This document shows, in pieces, positions 22,893 to 30,118 of a DNA stretch of 32,992 bases. How positions within the stretch are numbered: position 1 is the first letter of the stretch; every line of letters begins with the position of its first letter. The stretch is from an uncultured Eubacteriales bacterium (GTDB lineage Bacteria; Bacillota; Clostridia; Oscillospirales; Oscillospiraceae), in the NCBI GenBank assembly GCA_900555735.1, contig USMI01000009.1, forward strand, positions 1-32,992, given 5' to 3'. Below the pieces are notes generated by a model. It had not been told where the DNA came from, searched no databases, and saw only the letters and a list, made by a program, of their open reading frames with translations. A program made the translations under genes and the position numbers.

Positions 22893-23693
22893 ATGACCTA
22901 TGGATTCATCGGTACCGGCAATATGGGCGGTGCGCTGGCCCGTGCCGCCGCCAAAACGGTGGAGGTGCGCAGCTGCATCGTGCTGGCCAACCGCACGCCG
23001 GAAAAAGCCGCGAAGCTGGCCGACGAGATCGGCGCTTCCGTTGCGGATAACCTGACCGTCGCCCGCGAGTGCGACTATATCCTGCTGGGCGTCAAGCCCC
23101 AGATGATGGCCGGTATGCTGGCCGAGATCGCGCCTGTCCTGCGGCAGCGCACCACGCCCTTCGTGCTGCTGAGCATGGCTGCTGGACTGACCGTGGCACG
23201 CATCCGCGAAATGGCGGGCGGCGATTACCCCGTGATCCGCATTATGCCCAACACCGCCGTAGCCGTTGGCGAGGGCGTGACGCTGTACTGCTGCTCCGAC
23301 AACGTGACGGACGCGCAGCGGGAGGGCTTTATCTCCCTGCTGCACTGCTCCGGCCTGCTGGAGGAGCTGGACGAAAAGCTGATCGACGCAGGCAGCGCCG
23401 TGGCCGGCTGCGGCGGCGCGTTTGCCTATCTGTTTCTGGAGGCGCTGGCGGATGGCGGCGTGTATGCCGGCCTTCCCCGCGCCAAGGCACAGCGCTACGC
23501 TGCCCAGATGCTGCTGGGCGCGGCGCGGCTGGCACTTGAAAGCGATGACCACACCGCCGCGCTGAAGGATGCCGTCTGCTCTCCCGGCGGCACCACCATT
23601 GCCGGTGTCCGGGCGCTGGAGGAGCACGGCTTCCGCGCCGCTGCCATAGACGCCGTTATCGCCGCCTATGACCGGACAAAGGCACTGCAATAA
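22893..23693 (+). CDS. proC: Pyrroline-5-carboxylate reductase
   Basis: 266 residues. The N-terminal NAD(P)H-binding motif is GFIGTGNMGGA (4-14), with GVKPQ later in the Rossmann domain and MPNTAVAVGEG linking to the helical dimer domain. The C-terminal SPGGTTIAGVRALEEHGFR is the P5C-binding signature. It catalyses the last step of proline synthesis. The ATG at 22893 is favoured by AAGGAGGG and by the Rossmann start; an in-frame ATG at 22845 lies inside DUF554. Confidence 0.96.
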   Translation: MTYGFIGTGNMGGALARAAAKTVEVRSCIVLANRTPEKAAKLADEIGASVADNLTVARECDYILLGVKPQMMAGMLAEIAPVLRQRTTPFVLLSMAAGLTVARIREMAGGDYPVIRIMPNTAVAVGEGVTLYCCSDNVTDAQREGFISLLHCSGLLEELDEKLIDAGSAVAGCGGAFAYLFLEALADGGVYAGLPRAKAQRYAAQMLLGAARLALESDDHTAALKDAVCSPGGTTIAGVRALEEHGFRAAAIDAVIAAYDRTKALQ

Positions 23694-23739
23694 GCGCCCG
23701 CCAATTAGTAAATGATCGTTTTGTCGTAATCTGCACATA

Positions 23740-23768
23740 AAAAACGGACAGCGTTGCTGTCCGTTTTT
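23740..23768 (+). terminator. Terminator of the tcdA-DUF554-proC operon
   Basis: Perfect 13-base-pair stem including A/T ends (23740-23752 with 23756-23768), a GTT loop and a terminal TTTTT. Confidence 0.85.
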
Positions 23769-23820
23769 CGTCATGTAGCTTCTCCACGGTAAACAATCTA
23801 TCATGAGGAGGAATAGGGCG

Positions 23821-23883
23821 ATGGCTGCACGAGGAGAATCGTGCAGCCATCAAAAGGGATTTGAGGATAGAAAGGAAAAGTAA
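23821..23883 (+). CDS. Possible 20-residue mini-ORF
   Basis: A 20-codon frame beginning MAARGESCSH and rich in charged residues, with GAGGAGG nine bases before the ATG. Its 5' part is a perfect 13-base-pair inverted repeat (23820-23832 with 23839-23851). The palindrome itself may be the functional feature and the frame accidental. It lies in an AT-rich gap between proC and the LysR gene; a second mini-ORF starts directly after its stop. Confidence 0.3.
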   Translation: MAARGESCSHQKGFEDRKEK

Positions 23884-23884
23884 T

Positions 23885-23959
23885 ATGTGGAGAATTACTG
23901 TATATAAAATACACAATGTTGCAAGATTTGTAAAGCGACATTTTTTCATCTTTCTATGA
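23885..23959 (+). CDS. Possible 24-residue hydrophobic/basic mini-ORF
   Basis: Begins MWRITVYKIHNV, with basic residues and a hydrophobic FFIFL end. AAAGG lies nine bases before the ATG, which starts one base after the previous mini-ORF's stop. Such short basic-hydrophobic peptides can be membrane-active, but nothing here shows that. It ends 84 bases before the LysR start, just upstream of that gene's promoter. Confidence 0.3.
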   Translation: MWRITVYKIHNVARFVKRHFFIFL

Positions 23960-23979
23960 AGAAATGTCATATTTGATGG

Positions 23980-24008
23980 TTGCATTTGCAGCAGTCTCAT
24001 GGTAAAAT
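23980..24008 (+). promoter_or_regulatory. Promoter of the LysR regulator
   Basis: TTGCAT (23980-23985), a 17-base spacer, then TAAAAT (24003-24008). A TTCAT-N6-ATGAA dyad lies about 25 bases further upstream and could be a regulator binding site. Confidence 0.55.
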
Positions 24009-24042
24009 CTGTGCTATTCTATGAGAAAGGACGGGATCTGCT

Positions 24043-24915
24043 ATGGACAGCAAAAAGCTGGAAGCGCTGGCCGTCGCCGCGGAGCAGGGCAGCTTTACCC
24101 GCGCGGCAGAGCAGCTGGGCTATACCCAGTCAGGTCTGACCCACATGATGAACAGTCTGGAGCGGGAGATCGGCTTTGCCGTTCTGGTGCGTGACCGGCG
24201 CGGCGTTCGCCTGACGCCGGCGGGACAGCGGATCCTGCCGATGGTACAGCAATGCCTTGCCGCCAACCGTGCGCTGGAGCGGGAGATCGCGCTGGTGAAC
24301 TCCCATCAGGAGGACACCATACGGGTGGCCTCCTATGCCAGCATCGCCATGCACTGGCTGCCGGAGCTGATCGAGCAGTTCCGCCGCCGGAACAGCGGCG
24401 TCAGCGTGGATGTGCAGATGGGCTCGGTGGAGGAGGTATACCGCTGGGTAAAAGAGGGAAAGGTGGATATGGCCTTTGCCAGCCGTCAGGAGAACAGCAC
24501 GCTGGACTGGACGCCGCTGAAGCCAGATCCCCTGCTGGCCATCCTACCCCGCGATTTTGATACCGGCGGCGCGTCCAGTCTGGACGTGCGGCGACTGGAG
24601 GGTCAGGAATTTCTGATGCCGTCGCTGGGCTTCCATCTGGACATCATGCGGGCGCTGGACCGCTGCGGCGTGACCCCCATCATCCGGGACACGCAGGTCA
24701 GCGACACGGTCATCATCTCCATGGTGGAGCACGGACTGGGCGTCAGCATCCTCAGCCGACTGGTGCTGAAGGGCCGTTCTGACGATGTGCTGGCTCTGCC
24801 GCTTGACCCGCCCGCCGTGCGGGAGCTGGGCGTGGCCACGCTGCCCCGCAAGGACCTGCGGCCCATTGCCCGCCGCTTCATCAGCTTTACTGAGGAAATG
24901 GTAGACAGGCTGTAA
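24043..24915 (+). CDS. LysR-family transcriptional regulator
   Basis: 290 residues. Residues 1-65 are the LysR winged helix (LEALAVAAEQGSFTRAAEQL, then QSGLTHMMNSLEREIG and the RRGVRLTPAG wing). Residues 90-290 are the periplasmic-binding-like effector domain. The effector is not predictable. LysR genes are often divergent from their targets; here the neighbours are proC upstream on the same strand and a non-coding block downstream, so the target is unclear. The start is MDSKKLEAL, 35 bases after the -10 box. Confidence 0.92.
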   Translation: MDSKKLEALAVAAEQGSFTRAAEQLGYTQSGLTHMMNSLEREIGFAVLVRDRRGVRLTPAGQRILPMVQQCLAANRALEREIALVNSHQEDTIRVASYASIAMHWLPELIEQFRRRNSGVSVDVQMGSVEEVYRWVKEGKVDMAFASRQENSTLDWTPLKPDPLLAILPRDFDTGGASSLDVRRLEGQEFLMPSLGFHLDIMRALDRCGVTPIIRDTQVSDTVIISMVEHGLGVSILSRLVLKGRSDDVLALPLDPPAVRELGVATLPRKDLRPIARRFISFTEEMVDRL

Positions 24916-25079
24916 TGGAGCGTTGCGCTGCGGGCGCAAGAAGTATTTCGCTCCCCGGAACGAGTGACTGCCTCCGGCGGCCCACTTTTCCCAATAGCTG
25001 GAAAAGTGGGCAAAAGAGCCAGAAGAAACCAATGGTTTCTTCACTTCCTTGCACGCCATATATTTACAAAACTTGTTTT

Positions 25080-25280
25080 GTTTACCGCGCGTTTGCAGGA
25101 CAGCGTTATTGTCGTACAAAATGTTGAATCGTCTCTGTTTCTCTGAACGCTGCCGCTTTTGCTCAAAAATGCAACAGCAATCGGCTCTACCGTTGATAGT
25201 ACGAGCGGCAGCGGCGCAGAACGGAAGTCGATTCGTCATACGGAACGAAAACAAATATTTTCCGCAAACGCGTGGTAAAC
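25080..25280. repeat. Long imperfect inverted repeat with arms of about 78 bases
   Basis: The left arm (25080-25157) and the reverse complement of the right arm (25204-25280) agree at 16 of 17 outer bases (GTTTACCRCGCGTTTGC). They agree at AATCG after an equal 30-base interval in both arms, and at the inner CGCTGCCGCT. The middle is diverged (about half identical). A 46-base centre separates the arms. Confidence 0.7.
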
Positions 25281-25349
25281 AGCCACAAATATACAACACA
25301 ACACAGCGTGCGCGGATTCTTAAACCGCAGGTTTAAGCTGTCCTTTTGG

Positions 25350-25377
25350 GTACTTTTGGGACAGCGGCCAAAAGTAC
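25350..25377. repeat. Hairpin GTACTTTTGG...CCAAAAGTAC
   Basis: A perfect 10-base inverted repeat around an 8-base loop, overlapping the 38-base dispersed repeat. Confidence 0.7.
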
Positions 25378-25401
25378 CTCGCGTCCGCAGACGCGAAACA
25401 C
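25364..25401 (-). repeat. Dispersed 38-base extragenic repeat, copy 2 (inverted)
   Basis: The reverse complement matches 13725-13762 with one difference. It lies 40 bases before the DUF2156-GNAT start. Confidence 0.8.
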
Positions 25402-25440
25402 CCCCCAAAAAAACAAATACACTCAACAGGAGACTTCCCT

Positions 25441-26838
25441 ATGCTGAACTTCACCCCCGTGACCGCCGAAGCCATGCCGGTTCTGCGGCCCTACTATGAG
25501 AGCTGCACCTACCGCCTGTGTGAATACAGCGCAGGCGTCAAATACATGTGGCGGGACCACCTCCACTCGGAGTACGCCGAGACAGACGGGTGCCTCATCA
25601 TCCGCAACTGCATCGACGGCGTGACCCAGTTTGACTATCCCATTCCCGGTCCGGAGGGCGACGTGGACGCCGCCCTGACCACCATCGAGGACTTCTGCCG
25701 CCAAAAGGGCGTGCGGCCCATCTTCTCCGTGGTGCCGGAGTCCGAAGCAGGCAAGCTGGCCCTGCGGTGGCCCCGTGTCACCATCACCAACGAGCGGGTA
25801 TGGAAGGACTACCTCTACCACACGGAGGATCTGGCGCAGTTTGCCGGCCGCCATTACAGCGGGCAGCGCAACCACATCAATAAGTTCAATAAAGAACACC
25901 CCGACGCGGAATTCATTCCCCTGACGGCGGAAAACGCCGACCTGCTGGCAGCCTTCTGGGCCGACTATAACCGGGAGTTTCAGAAGCAAAGCCCCGAGGC
26001 CAAGCGGGAACTGGCGCTGGCGCAGGAGATGTTCACCCATCTGGACAAGGGACTGTTCCGGGCGGGCGGTATCCTGTGGGAGGGCCGTCTGCTGGCCATC
26101 GCGCTGGCAGAAAAATGCGGCGAGACGCTGATATGCCACATCGAAAAGGCTCTGTACTCCCATGCGGGCGTTTATCCCGCCATGGTGCAGAAATTCGCCG
26201 CCTACTACGGCGGCGACTGCCGCTGGATCAACCGTGAGGACGATGGCCGGGACCGGGGACTGCGCACCTCCAAGCTGCAATACCTGCCTGCCGAGCTAGG
26301 CGGCAAGATGCGGTTCGAGGTGGGCTGCGAGCTGGACGCCCTGCGGCATATCCCGGAGCTGACCACAGAGCGGCTGACCCTCTCCCCCTTTACCGACGCT
26401 GACAAAGCCGCCTACAACGCCCTGTGTCTGGACGACGACCGCAACCGCTGGTGGGGCTATGACTACCGGGACGACCTGAAGGGCGAGCTGACGGAGGACT
26501 ACTTCCTGGATGTGACCCGGCAGGACTTTGAAAACCGCATCGCCATCAACTTTGCCGTCCGGCTGGAGGGCCGGTGCATCGGTGAGGTGGTGCTGTATAA
26601 CGGCGACTGGCGGGGCACCATGGAGCAGGGCTGCCGTATCACGCCGGAATTTGCCGGCCACGGCTACGGCACCGAGGCGTTTGCCGCCGTGGCGGACTGG
26701 GCGCTGTACCATCTGGGGCTGACCCGCGTGGTGGCCAAATGCTACAGGGAAAACGCCGCGTCGGAGCGGATGCTGTCCTCCTGCATGTGGCACACCACCG
26801 ACGACGAAACGTTCCGCTATTTTGAGAAGCTGGTATAA
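25441..26838 (+). CDS. DUF2156 protein fused to a GNAT acetyltransferase
   Basis: 465 residues. Residues 1 to about 300 resemble DUF2156, the domain related to the catalytic part of phosphatidylglycerol lysyltransferase, itself a double-GNAT fold; YSGQRNHINKFNKEHP and GVYPAMVQKF are the recognisable blocks. Residues 305-465 are a GNAT domain: LTTERLTLSPFTDAD opening, acetyl-CoA loop in EFAGHGYGTEAF (403-414), and the late KCYRENAASERML block. The substrates of both halves are unknown. AGGAG lies eight bases before the ATG. It is monocistronic with a strong terminator shared with the convergent peptidase gene. Confidence 0.85.
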   Translation: MLNFTPVTAEAMPVLRPYYESCTYRLCEYSAGVKYMWRDHLHSEYAETDGCLIIRNCIDGVTQFDYPIPGPEGDVDAALTTIEDFCRQKGVRPIFSVVPESEAGKLALRWPRVTITNERVWKDYLYHTEDLAQFAGRHYSGQRNHINKFNKEHPDAEFIPLTAENADLLAAFWADYNREFQKQSPEAKRELALAQEMFTHLDKGLFRAGGILWEGRLLAIALAEKCGETLICHIEKALYSHAGVYPAMVQKFAAYYGGDCRWINREDDGRDRGLRTSKLQYLPAELGGKMRFEVGCELDALRHIPELTTERLTLSPFTDADKAAYNALCLDDDRNRWWGYDYRDDLKGELTEDYFLDVTRQDFENRIAINFAVRLEGRCIGEVVLYNGDWRGTMEQGCRITPEFAGHGYGTEAFAAVADWALYHLGLTRVVAKCYRENAASERMLSSCMWHTTDDETFRYFEKLV

Positions 26839-26847
26839 AGGGTATAA

Positions 26848-26887
26848 AAAACAGGGTGAAAGATCAAATTATCTTTCACCCTGTTTT
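26848..26887. terminator. Bidirectional terminator
   Basis: Perfect 17-base-pair stem (26848-26864 with 26871-26887) with a six-base loop, flanked by A and T runs. It serves the DUF2156-GNAT gene and the convergent peptidase gene, whose stop codon overlaps the right end. Confidence 0.9.
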
Positions 26888-27399
26888 CACGTTTTCAGCA
26901 GCTTCATCCGCTCCTTATAATCCGGCAGCACCTTGGCCACCTCGGCATAAAAGGCCGGGCTGTGGTCATGGTGGCGGATATGGGCCAGCTCGTGGACCAC
27001 CACATAGTCGATGGCCTCCTCCGGGTACTGCATCAGGTACAGAGAGAAGCAGATGCCGTTCTTCCCCGAACAGCTGCCGAAGCGGGTCCGGGCGGATGTG
27101 ATCTTCACCGACGTGGGCGTTACACCCATGATGGCGGCGTAGTGGGCCACCCTGTCCGGCAGCAGCTCCTTGGCCCGCTGCCGCAGCGCGGCGGTCTCCT
27201 GCTCCGTCAGAGGCGGATGGGCGGCCTGACGGGCGGCGACCTTGGCCTGCGCCTTTTCCAGCCACGCGGCGTGGGACGCCACGAAGCGCTTGATCTCGCC
27301 CTGCGGCATCCGCAGCGGTGCCCGTACCAGCACCCGTCCCTCCCGCGTTACCTCCAGCGCCACCGTGCGGCGGCGGGAGCGGACGATCTCATAGGTCAT
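26887..27399 (-). CDS. YgjP-like (DUF45) zinc metallopeptidase-type protein
   Basis: 170 residues. The HELAHIRHHDHSPAF motif supplies HExxH (His136, Glu137, His140) and the third histidine (His146). TRFGSCSGKNGICFS upstream of it is a hallmark of the YgjP/DUF45 family. It is shorter than the usual 230 or so residues because the N-terminal part is compact. It is a soluble cytoplasmic protein often linked to restriction or repair loci in other genomes, but no such neighbour is present. Its peptidase activity is unproven in the family. Confidence 0.88.
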   Translation of the reverse strand: MTYEIVRSRRRTVALEVTREGRVLVRAPLRMPQGEIKRFVASHAAWLEKAQAKVAARQAAHPPLTEQETAALRQRAKELLPDRVAHYAAIMGVTPTSVKITSARTRFGSCSGKNGICFSLYLMQYPEEAIDYVVVHELAHIRHHDHSPAFYAEVAKVLPDYKERMKLLKT

Positions 27400-27496
27400 A
27401 CGCTCACCTTCTTTCCCGACCAGTATATCACAGCACTATACAAATTGCAAAAGGTGTGGTATGATACCGCTGTACCATTGCAAGGGAGGTGCGTTC

Positions 27497-27892
27497 ATGA
27501 CCACCATCTGCCGGAGACTGCACCGGGGCGACGACCTGCTGCTGTCCATCAAGCGCATCTGCGCTGAGCACCGCATCGCCGCCGGAGTGGTGCTGTCGGG
27601 CGTAGGCTGCCTGACCCGCGCCGTACTGCGGGACGCCGACGGCGTTACCGTCCGCACGGTGGAGGAACACTGCGAGATCCTGTCGCTGATGGGCACTGTC
27701 AGCGAGGAACGGTGCCATCTGCACATTGCTCTGAGCCGTCAGGGGCTGGGCGCTTTCGGTGGACACCTGAAGGAGGGCTGCATCATCAACACCACCTGTG
27801 AGCTAGTGATCGGCGTGCTGGACGGCTGGCGCTACGGCATGGAGCAGGACGGCGAAACAGGCTATGACGAGATCACATTTGAAAGGGCTTGA
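27497..27892 (+). CDS. PPC-domain protein (DUF296)
   Basis: 131 residues. GDDLLLSIKRICAEHRI, VVLSGVGCLTRAVLRD, CEILSLMGTVS, HLHIALSR and GGHLKEGCIINTTCELVI are the ordered strands and motifs of the PPC fold. In plants the domain occurs in AT-hook DNA-binding proteins; free-standing bacterial forms are small trimeric proteins of unclear role. The start at 27497 has GGGAGGT upstream. It heads a tight cluster with the next two genes (gaps of 7 and 42 bases). Confidence 0.85.
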   Translation: MTTICRRLHRGDDLLLSIKRICAEHRIAAGVVLSGVGCLTRAVLRDADGVTVRTVEEHCEILSLMGTVSEERCHLHIALSRQGLGAFGGHLKEGCIINTTCELVIGVLDGWRYGMEQDGETGYDEITFERA

Positions 27893-27899
27893 ATCACTC

Positions 27900-28316
27900 A
27901 TGACGAACCGATTGGCGCTATTGCGCTTGTTTGCCTCTTTGGCCTCCTTCAAAACGCTGTACGACAGTGCGCGGGAAAACGAATATGTAGTATTCGCCGA
28001 TTCGACCGTGCAGGTCGTGCCGCCTGCATATGACCGGACAGCCTTTGAGGCATCGGAAAATCACATCCACCTCCTTGACCATGTCACCCGGAAGGAATTT
28101 CAGGCATTGCTGCCGCTGGCGCCCCAATTGGGTGCGCTGCTCCTTGCCAGTCTGAAGCAGACCTTCCCGGAAAAGCATTTTATGGTTTTCGTATCGGTTC
28201 ATCTGCACGATTCGCTTATTATACGCTTCCACCAGAAGTGGCCCGGCGAGCCGCCCTTCTGCGATCCCGCGAATTTTCAGAGCGGTGACGAACGGGTATT
28301 CTGCGTGGAGGGCTAA
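27900..28316 (+). CDS. Unrecognised 138-residue protein
   Basis: Begins MTNRLALLRLFASLASF. It shows alternating hydrophobic and polar segments, with no clear membrane helix and no motif that I recognise. The ATG at 27900 is seven bases after the PPC stop, with a weakly placed GAAAGGG thirteen bases upstream, so translational coupling is likely. An in-frame ATG at 27864 lies inside the PPC gene. GC content is slightly lower than its neighbours. Position suggests co-expression with the PPC and Nudix genes only. Confidence 0.6.
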   Translation: MTNRLALLRLFASLASFKTLYDSARENEYVVFADSTVQVVPPAYDRTAFEASENHIHLLDHVTRKEFQALLPLAPQLGALLLASLKQTFPEKHFMVFVSVHLHDSLIIRFHQKWPGEPPFCDPANFQSGDERVFCVEG

Positions 28317-28358
28317 CACATATGGCGCGGAGGAATGCGCCTGAAAGGACGGAGAGCC

Positions 28359-28838
28359 ATGTACAATTCTACTCTTTGCTATATCGAGGACCCGCAGGGC
28401 AACTATCTGATGCTGCATCGGGTCAAGAAGAAAAATGACCTGAACCATGACAAATGGGTCGGCGTGGGCGGCAAGTTCGAGGCCGATGAAAGCCCGGAGG
28501 AATGTGTGCTGCGGGAAACGCTGGAGGAGACCGGACTGACGCTGACAGATTATCAGTACCGCGGTCTTGTGACCTTCGTGTCCGACCAGTGGGAGACGGA
28601 GTATATGCATGTGTTCACCGCCACCGGCTGGACCGGTGAGCTGATCGAATGCAACGAGGGCGTGCTGGAATGGATCCACAAGGATCAGCTGATGCAGCTG
28701 CCCCTGTGGGCCGGTGACAAGCTGTTTCTGGATCTCATCCACGACCCGGACACCCCCTTCTTCTCCATGAAGCTGCGCTATGAGGGCGAACGGCTGGCCT
28801 ACGCCGCCCTGAACGGCAAGACGCTTATCATTGATTGA
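28359..28838 (+). CDS. Nudix hydrolase, MutT/8-oxo-dGTPase-like
   Basis: 159 residues. The Nudix box GxxxxxExxxxxxxREUxEExGU runs from Gly38 to Leu60 with Glu44, Arg52, Glu53, Glu56 and Glu57 in place. The MLHRVKKKNDLNHDKWVGVGG lead-in is typical of MutT-like enzymes that clean oxidised or non-canonical nucleotides. The substrate is not proven by sequence. GGAGAG precedes the ATG at 28359; the upstream ATG at 28335 is not supported. A T-tailed palindromic terminator follows. Confidence 0.9.
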   Translation: MYNSTLCYIEDPQGNYLMLHRVKKKNDLNHDKWVGVGGKFEADESPEECVLRETLEETGLTLTDYQYRGLVTFVSDQWETEYMHVFTATGWTGELIECNEGVLEWIHKDQLMQLPLWAGDKLFLDLIHDPDTPFFSMKLRYEGERLAYAALNGKTLIID

Positions 28839-28855
28839 CCGCACAAATCTTTCCT

Positions 28856-28888
28856 ATGAAGGACAGGATATCCTGTCCTTCATTTTTT
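28856..28888 (+). terminator. Terminator of the PPC/unknown/Nudix cluster
   Basis: A perfect 28-base palindrome (28856-28883) closing in T at 28883-28888. Confidence 0.85.
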
Positions 28889-28954
28889 CTTCAGCAAAAT
28901 CAACAAAGGCAAAACAAAAAAACTGTCATAACCAACGAAAATTCAAAAACCACA

Positions 28955-28983
28955 TTGACACGCCATGTGAAAGTTGCTAAGAT
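28955..28983 (+). promoter_or_regulatory. Promoter of the LacI-family regulator
   Basis: TTGACA (28955-28960), a 17-base spacer, then TAAGAT (28978-28983); transcription start near 28990. Confidence 0.65.
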
Positions 28984-28997
28984 TGAACTTGCTCAGG

Positions 28998-29013
28998 TTG
29001 AAAACGTTTCCGG
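28998..29013 (+). promoter_or_regulatory. LacI/CcpA-type operator candidate
   Basis: TTGAAAACGTTTCCGG, with the central palindrome AAACGTTT and a CG centre typical of LacI-family operators and close to a cre site. It lies just inside the transcript (about +9 to +24), a good position for repression. A related TGAAANCGTTT stands at 30136-30146 before the sugar operon. Confidence 0.5.
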
Positions 29014-29022
29014 TAACGCTAC

Positions 29023-29064
29023 CAAGTCATTTTCTCCCTGACTTGAAGGATGGGAGGGAGAAAA
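29023..29064 (+). promoter_or_regulatory. Structured 5' UTR over the LacI ribosome binding site
   Basis: CAAGTCA (29023-29029) pairs with TGACTTG (29039-29045). Its loop and the next base, TTTTCTCCCT (29030-29039), is a perfect 10-base complement of AGGGAGAAAA (29055-29064), which covers part of the ribosome binding site two bases before the GTG start. The two pairings compete or form a pseudoknot. Confidence 0.5.
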
Positions 29065-29065
29065 C

Positions 29066-30079
29066 GTGACGATCAAGGACATTGCCCGCATGAGCGGCGT
29101 CAGTATCACCACCGTCTCCCGCGTGCTGAACAACCGCCCCGATGTCAGCGACGAGAGCCGCCGCAAGGTGCTGGATGTGATCGAAAGCACCAACTACATC
29201 CCCAACAACTCCGCCCGGGATCTGGTGAAAACCAAGTCTGATGCCATCGGACTTGTGGTGCGCGGCATCTCCAATCCCTTCTACACCGACATCATCCACG
29301 CGGTGGAGGCGGGCATCACCGCCGGCGGCTACACCATGGTGATGCAGCAGATCAGCTCCTGCGACGATGAGCTGAAGCAGGCCGCCATCATGGAGCGTGA
29401 AAAGCGCTTGCTGGGTCTGGTGCTGCTGGGCGGACGGTTCGACTATTCCGCCGCCGATCTGGCACTTCTGAATGTGCCGTTCGTGTGCTGCTCCTTCGGC
29501 AACCACTACGGAACGCTGGAGCACGCCGACTACTCCTCCGTGTCCATCGCCGACATGGAGAACGCCTGCCGGGCCACCCGTTATCTGATTGAAAACGGAC
29601 ACCGGCGCATCGCCGCCCTTATCACCCGGCCGGATGACCATTCCATCAGCCAGCTGCGGTACGAAGGCTATTGCAAGGCTCTGACCGACGCGGGCATCAC
29701 GCCGGACGACGCGCTGGTGATCTGCACCGACACCTTCAACATTCAGGCCGCCTATCAGGCCATGAATCGCGCGCTGGACAGCGGCATGGACTTTACCGCC
29801 GTGTTCGCCATCTCTGACAACATGGCCATCGGCGCCATGCGTGCCCTGCGAGAGCACGGACGCACCGTACCGGATGACTGCTCGGTGATCGCCATTGACG
29901 GCATCGAGGTCTCGGACTACATCGACCCGCCGCTGACCACACTGTGCCAGCCTATGGAGAAGATGGGCCAGCGCAGCATGGAGATCCTGCTGGACATGAT
30001 CGAGGGCCGCGCGGGCAATTGCCATGAGGTGCTGCCCACGGTGCTGCGGATCGGCGGCAGCGTGAAAAAGTTGGTATAA
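29066..30079 (+). CDS. LacI-family transcriptional regulator of the sugar operon
   Basis: 337 residues starting with GTG. Residues 1-50 are the LacI helix-turn-helix and hinge (TIKDIARMSGVSITTVSRVL, later YIPNNSARDL). The rest is the two-lobed sugar-binding domain, with IGLVVRGISNPFYTDI, AISDNMAIGAMRAL and the IAIDGIE strand. GGAGG lies eight bases before the GTG, partly inside a predicted hairpin. It is followed by a terminator and then the sugar-uptake genes, its likely targets. The effector sugar is not readable from sequence. Confidence 0.92.
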   Translation: MTIKDIARMSGVSITTVSRVLNNRPDVSDESRRKVLDVIESTNYIPNNSARDLVKTKSDAIGLVVRGISNPFYTDIIHAVEAGITAGGYTMVMQQISSCDDELKQAAIMEREKRLLGLVLLGGRFDYSAADLALLNVPFVCCSFGNHYGTLEHADYSSVSIADMENACRATRYLIENGHRRIAALITRPDDHSISQLRYEGYCKALTDAGITPDDALVICTDTFNIQAAYQAMNRALDSGMDFTAVFAISDNMAIGAMRALREHGRTVPDDCSVIAIDGIEVSDYIDPPLTTLCQPMEKMGQRSMEILLDMIEGRAGNCHEVLPTVLRIGGSVKKLV

Positions 30080-30094
30080 AACAGAACCGGTCAT

Positions 30095-30118
30095 AGAAAA
30101 AGCGATATCGCTTTTTCT
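30095..30118 (+). terminator. Terminator of the LacI-family gene
   Basis: A perfect 24-base palindrome, AGAAAAAGCGAT and its complement, with CTTTTTCT on the 3' side. Confidence 0.7.

Larger units (their letters stand above)
24916..25440. other. 525-base non-coding block rich in hairpins and repeats
   Basis: No believable gene is seen on either strand; the open frames here have repetitive, low-complexity composition unlike the neighbours. Features are hairpins at 24923-24928/24934-24939, 24981-24991/25000-25010 and 25022-25030/25034-25042, a long imperfect inverted repeat at 25080-25280, and the dispersed repeat copy at 25364-25401. The block is clearly more AT-rich than the flanking genes. 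It may be the remnant of a mobile or duplicated extragenic element. Confidence 0.6.

Noticed and set aside
24544..25299. Minus-strand frame running from the non-coding block into the LysR gene
   Set aside because: Half lies antisense to the LysR gene and half in repeat DNA. The composition (Cys/Arg/Lys-rich) does not look like a folded protein.
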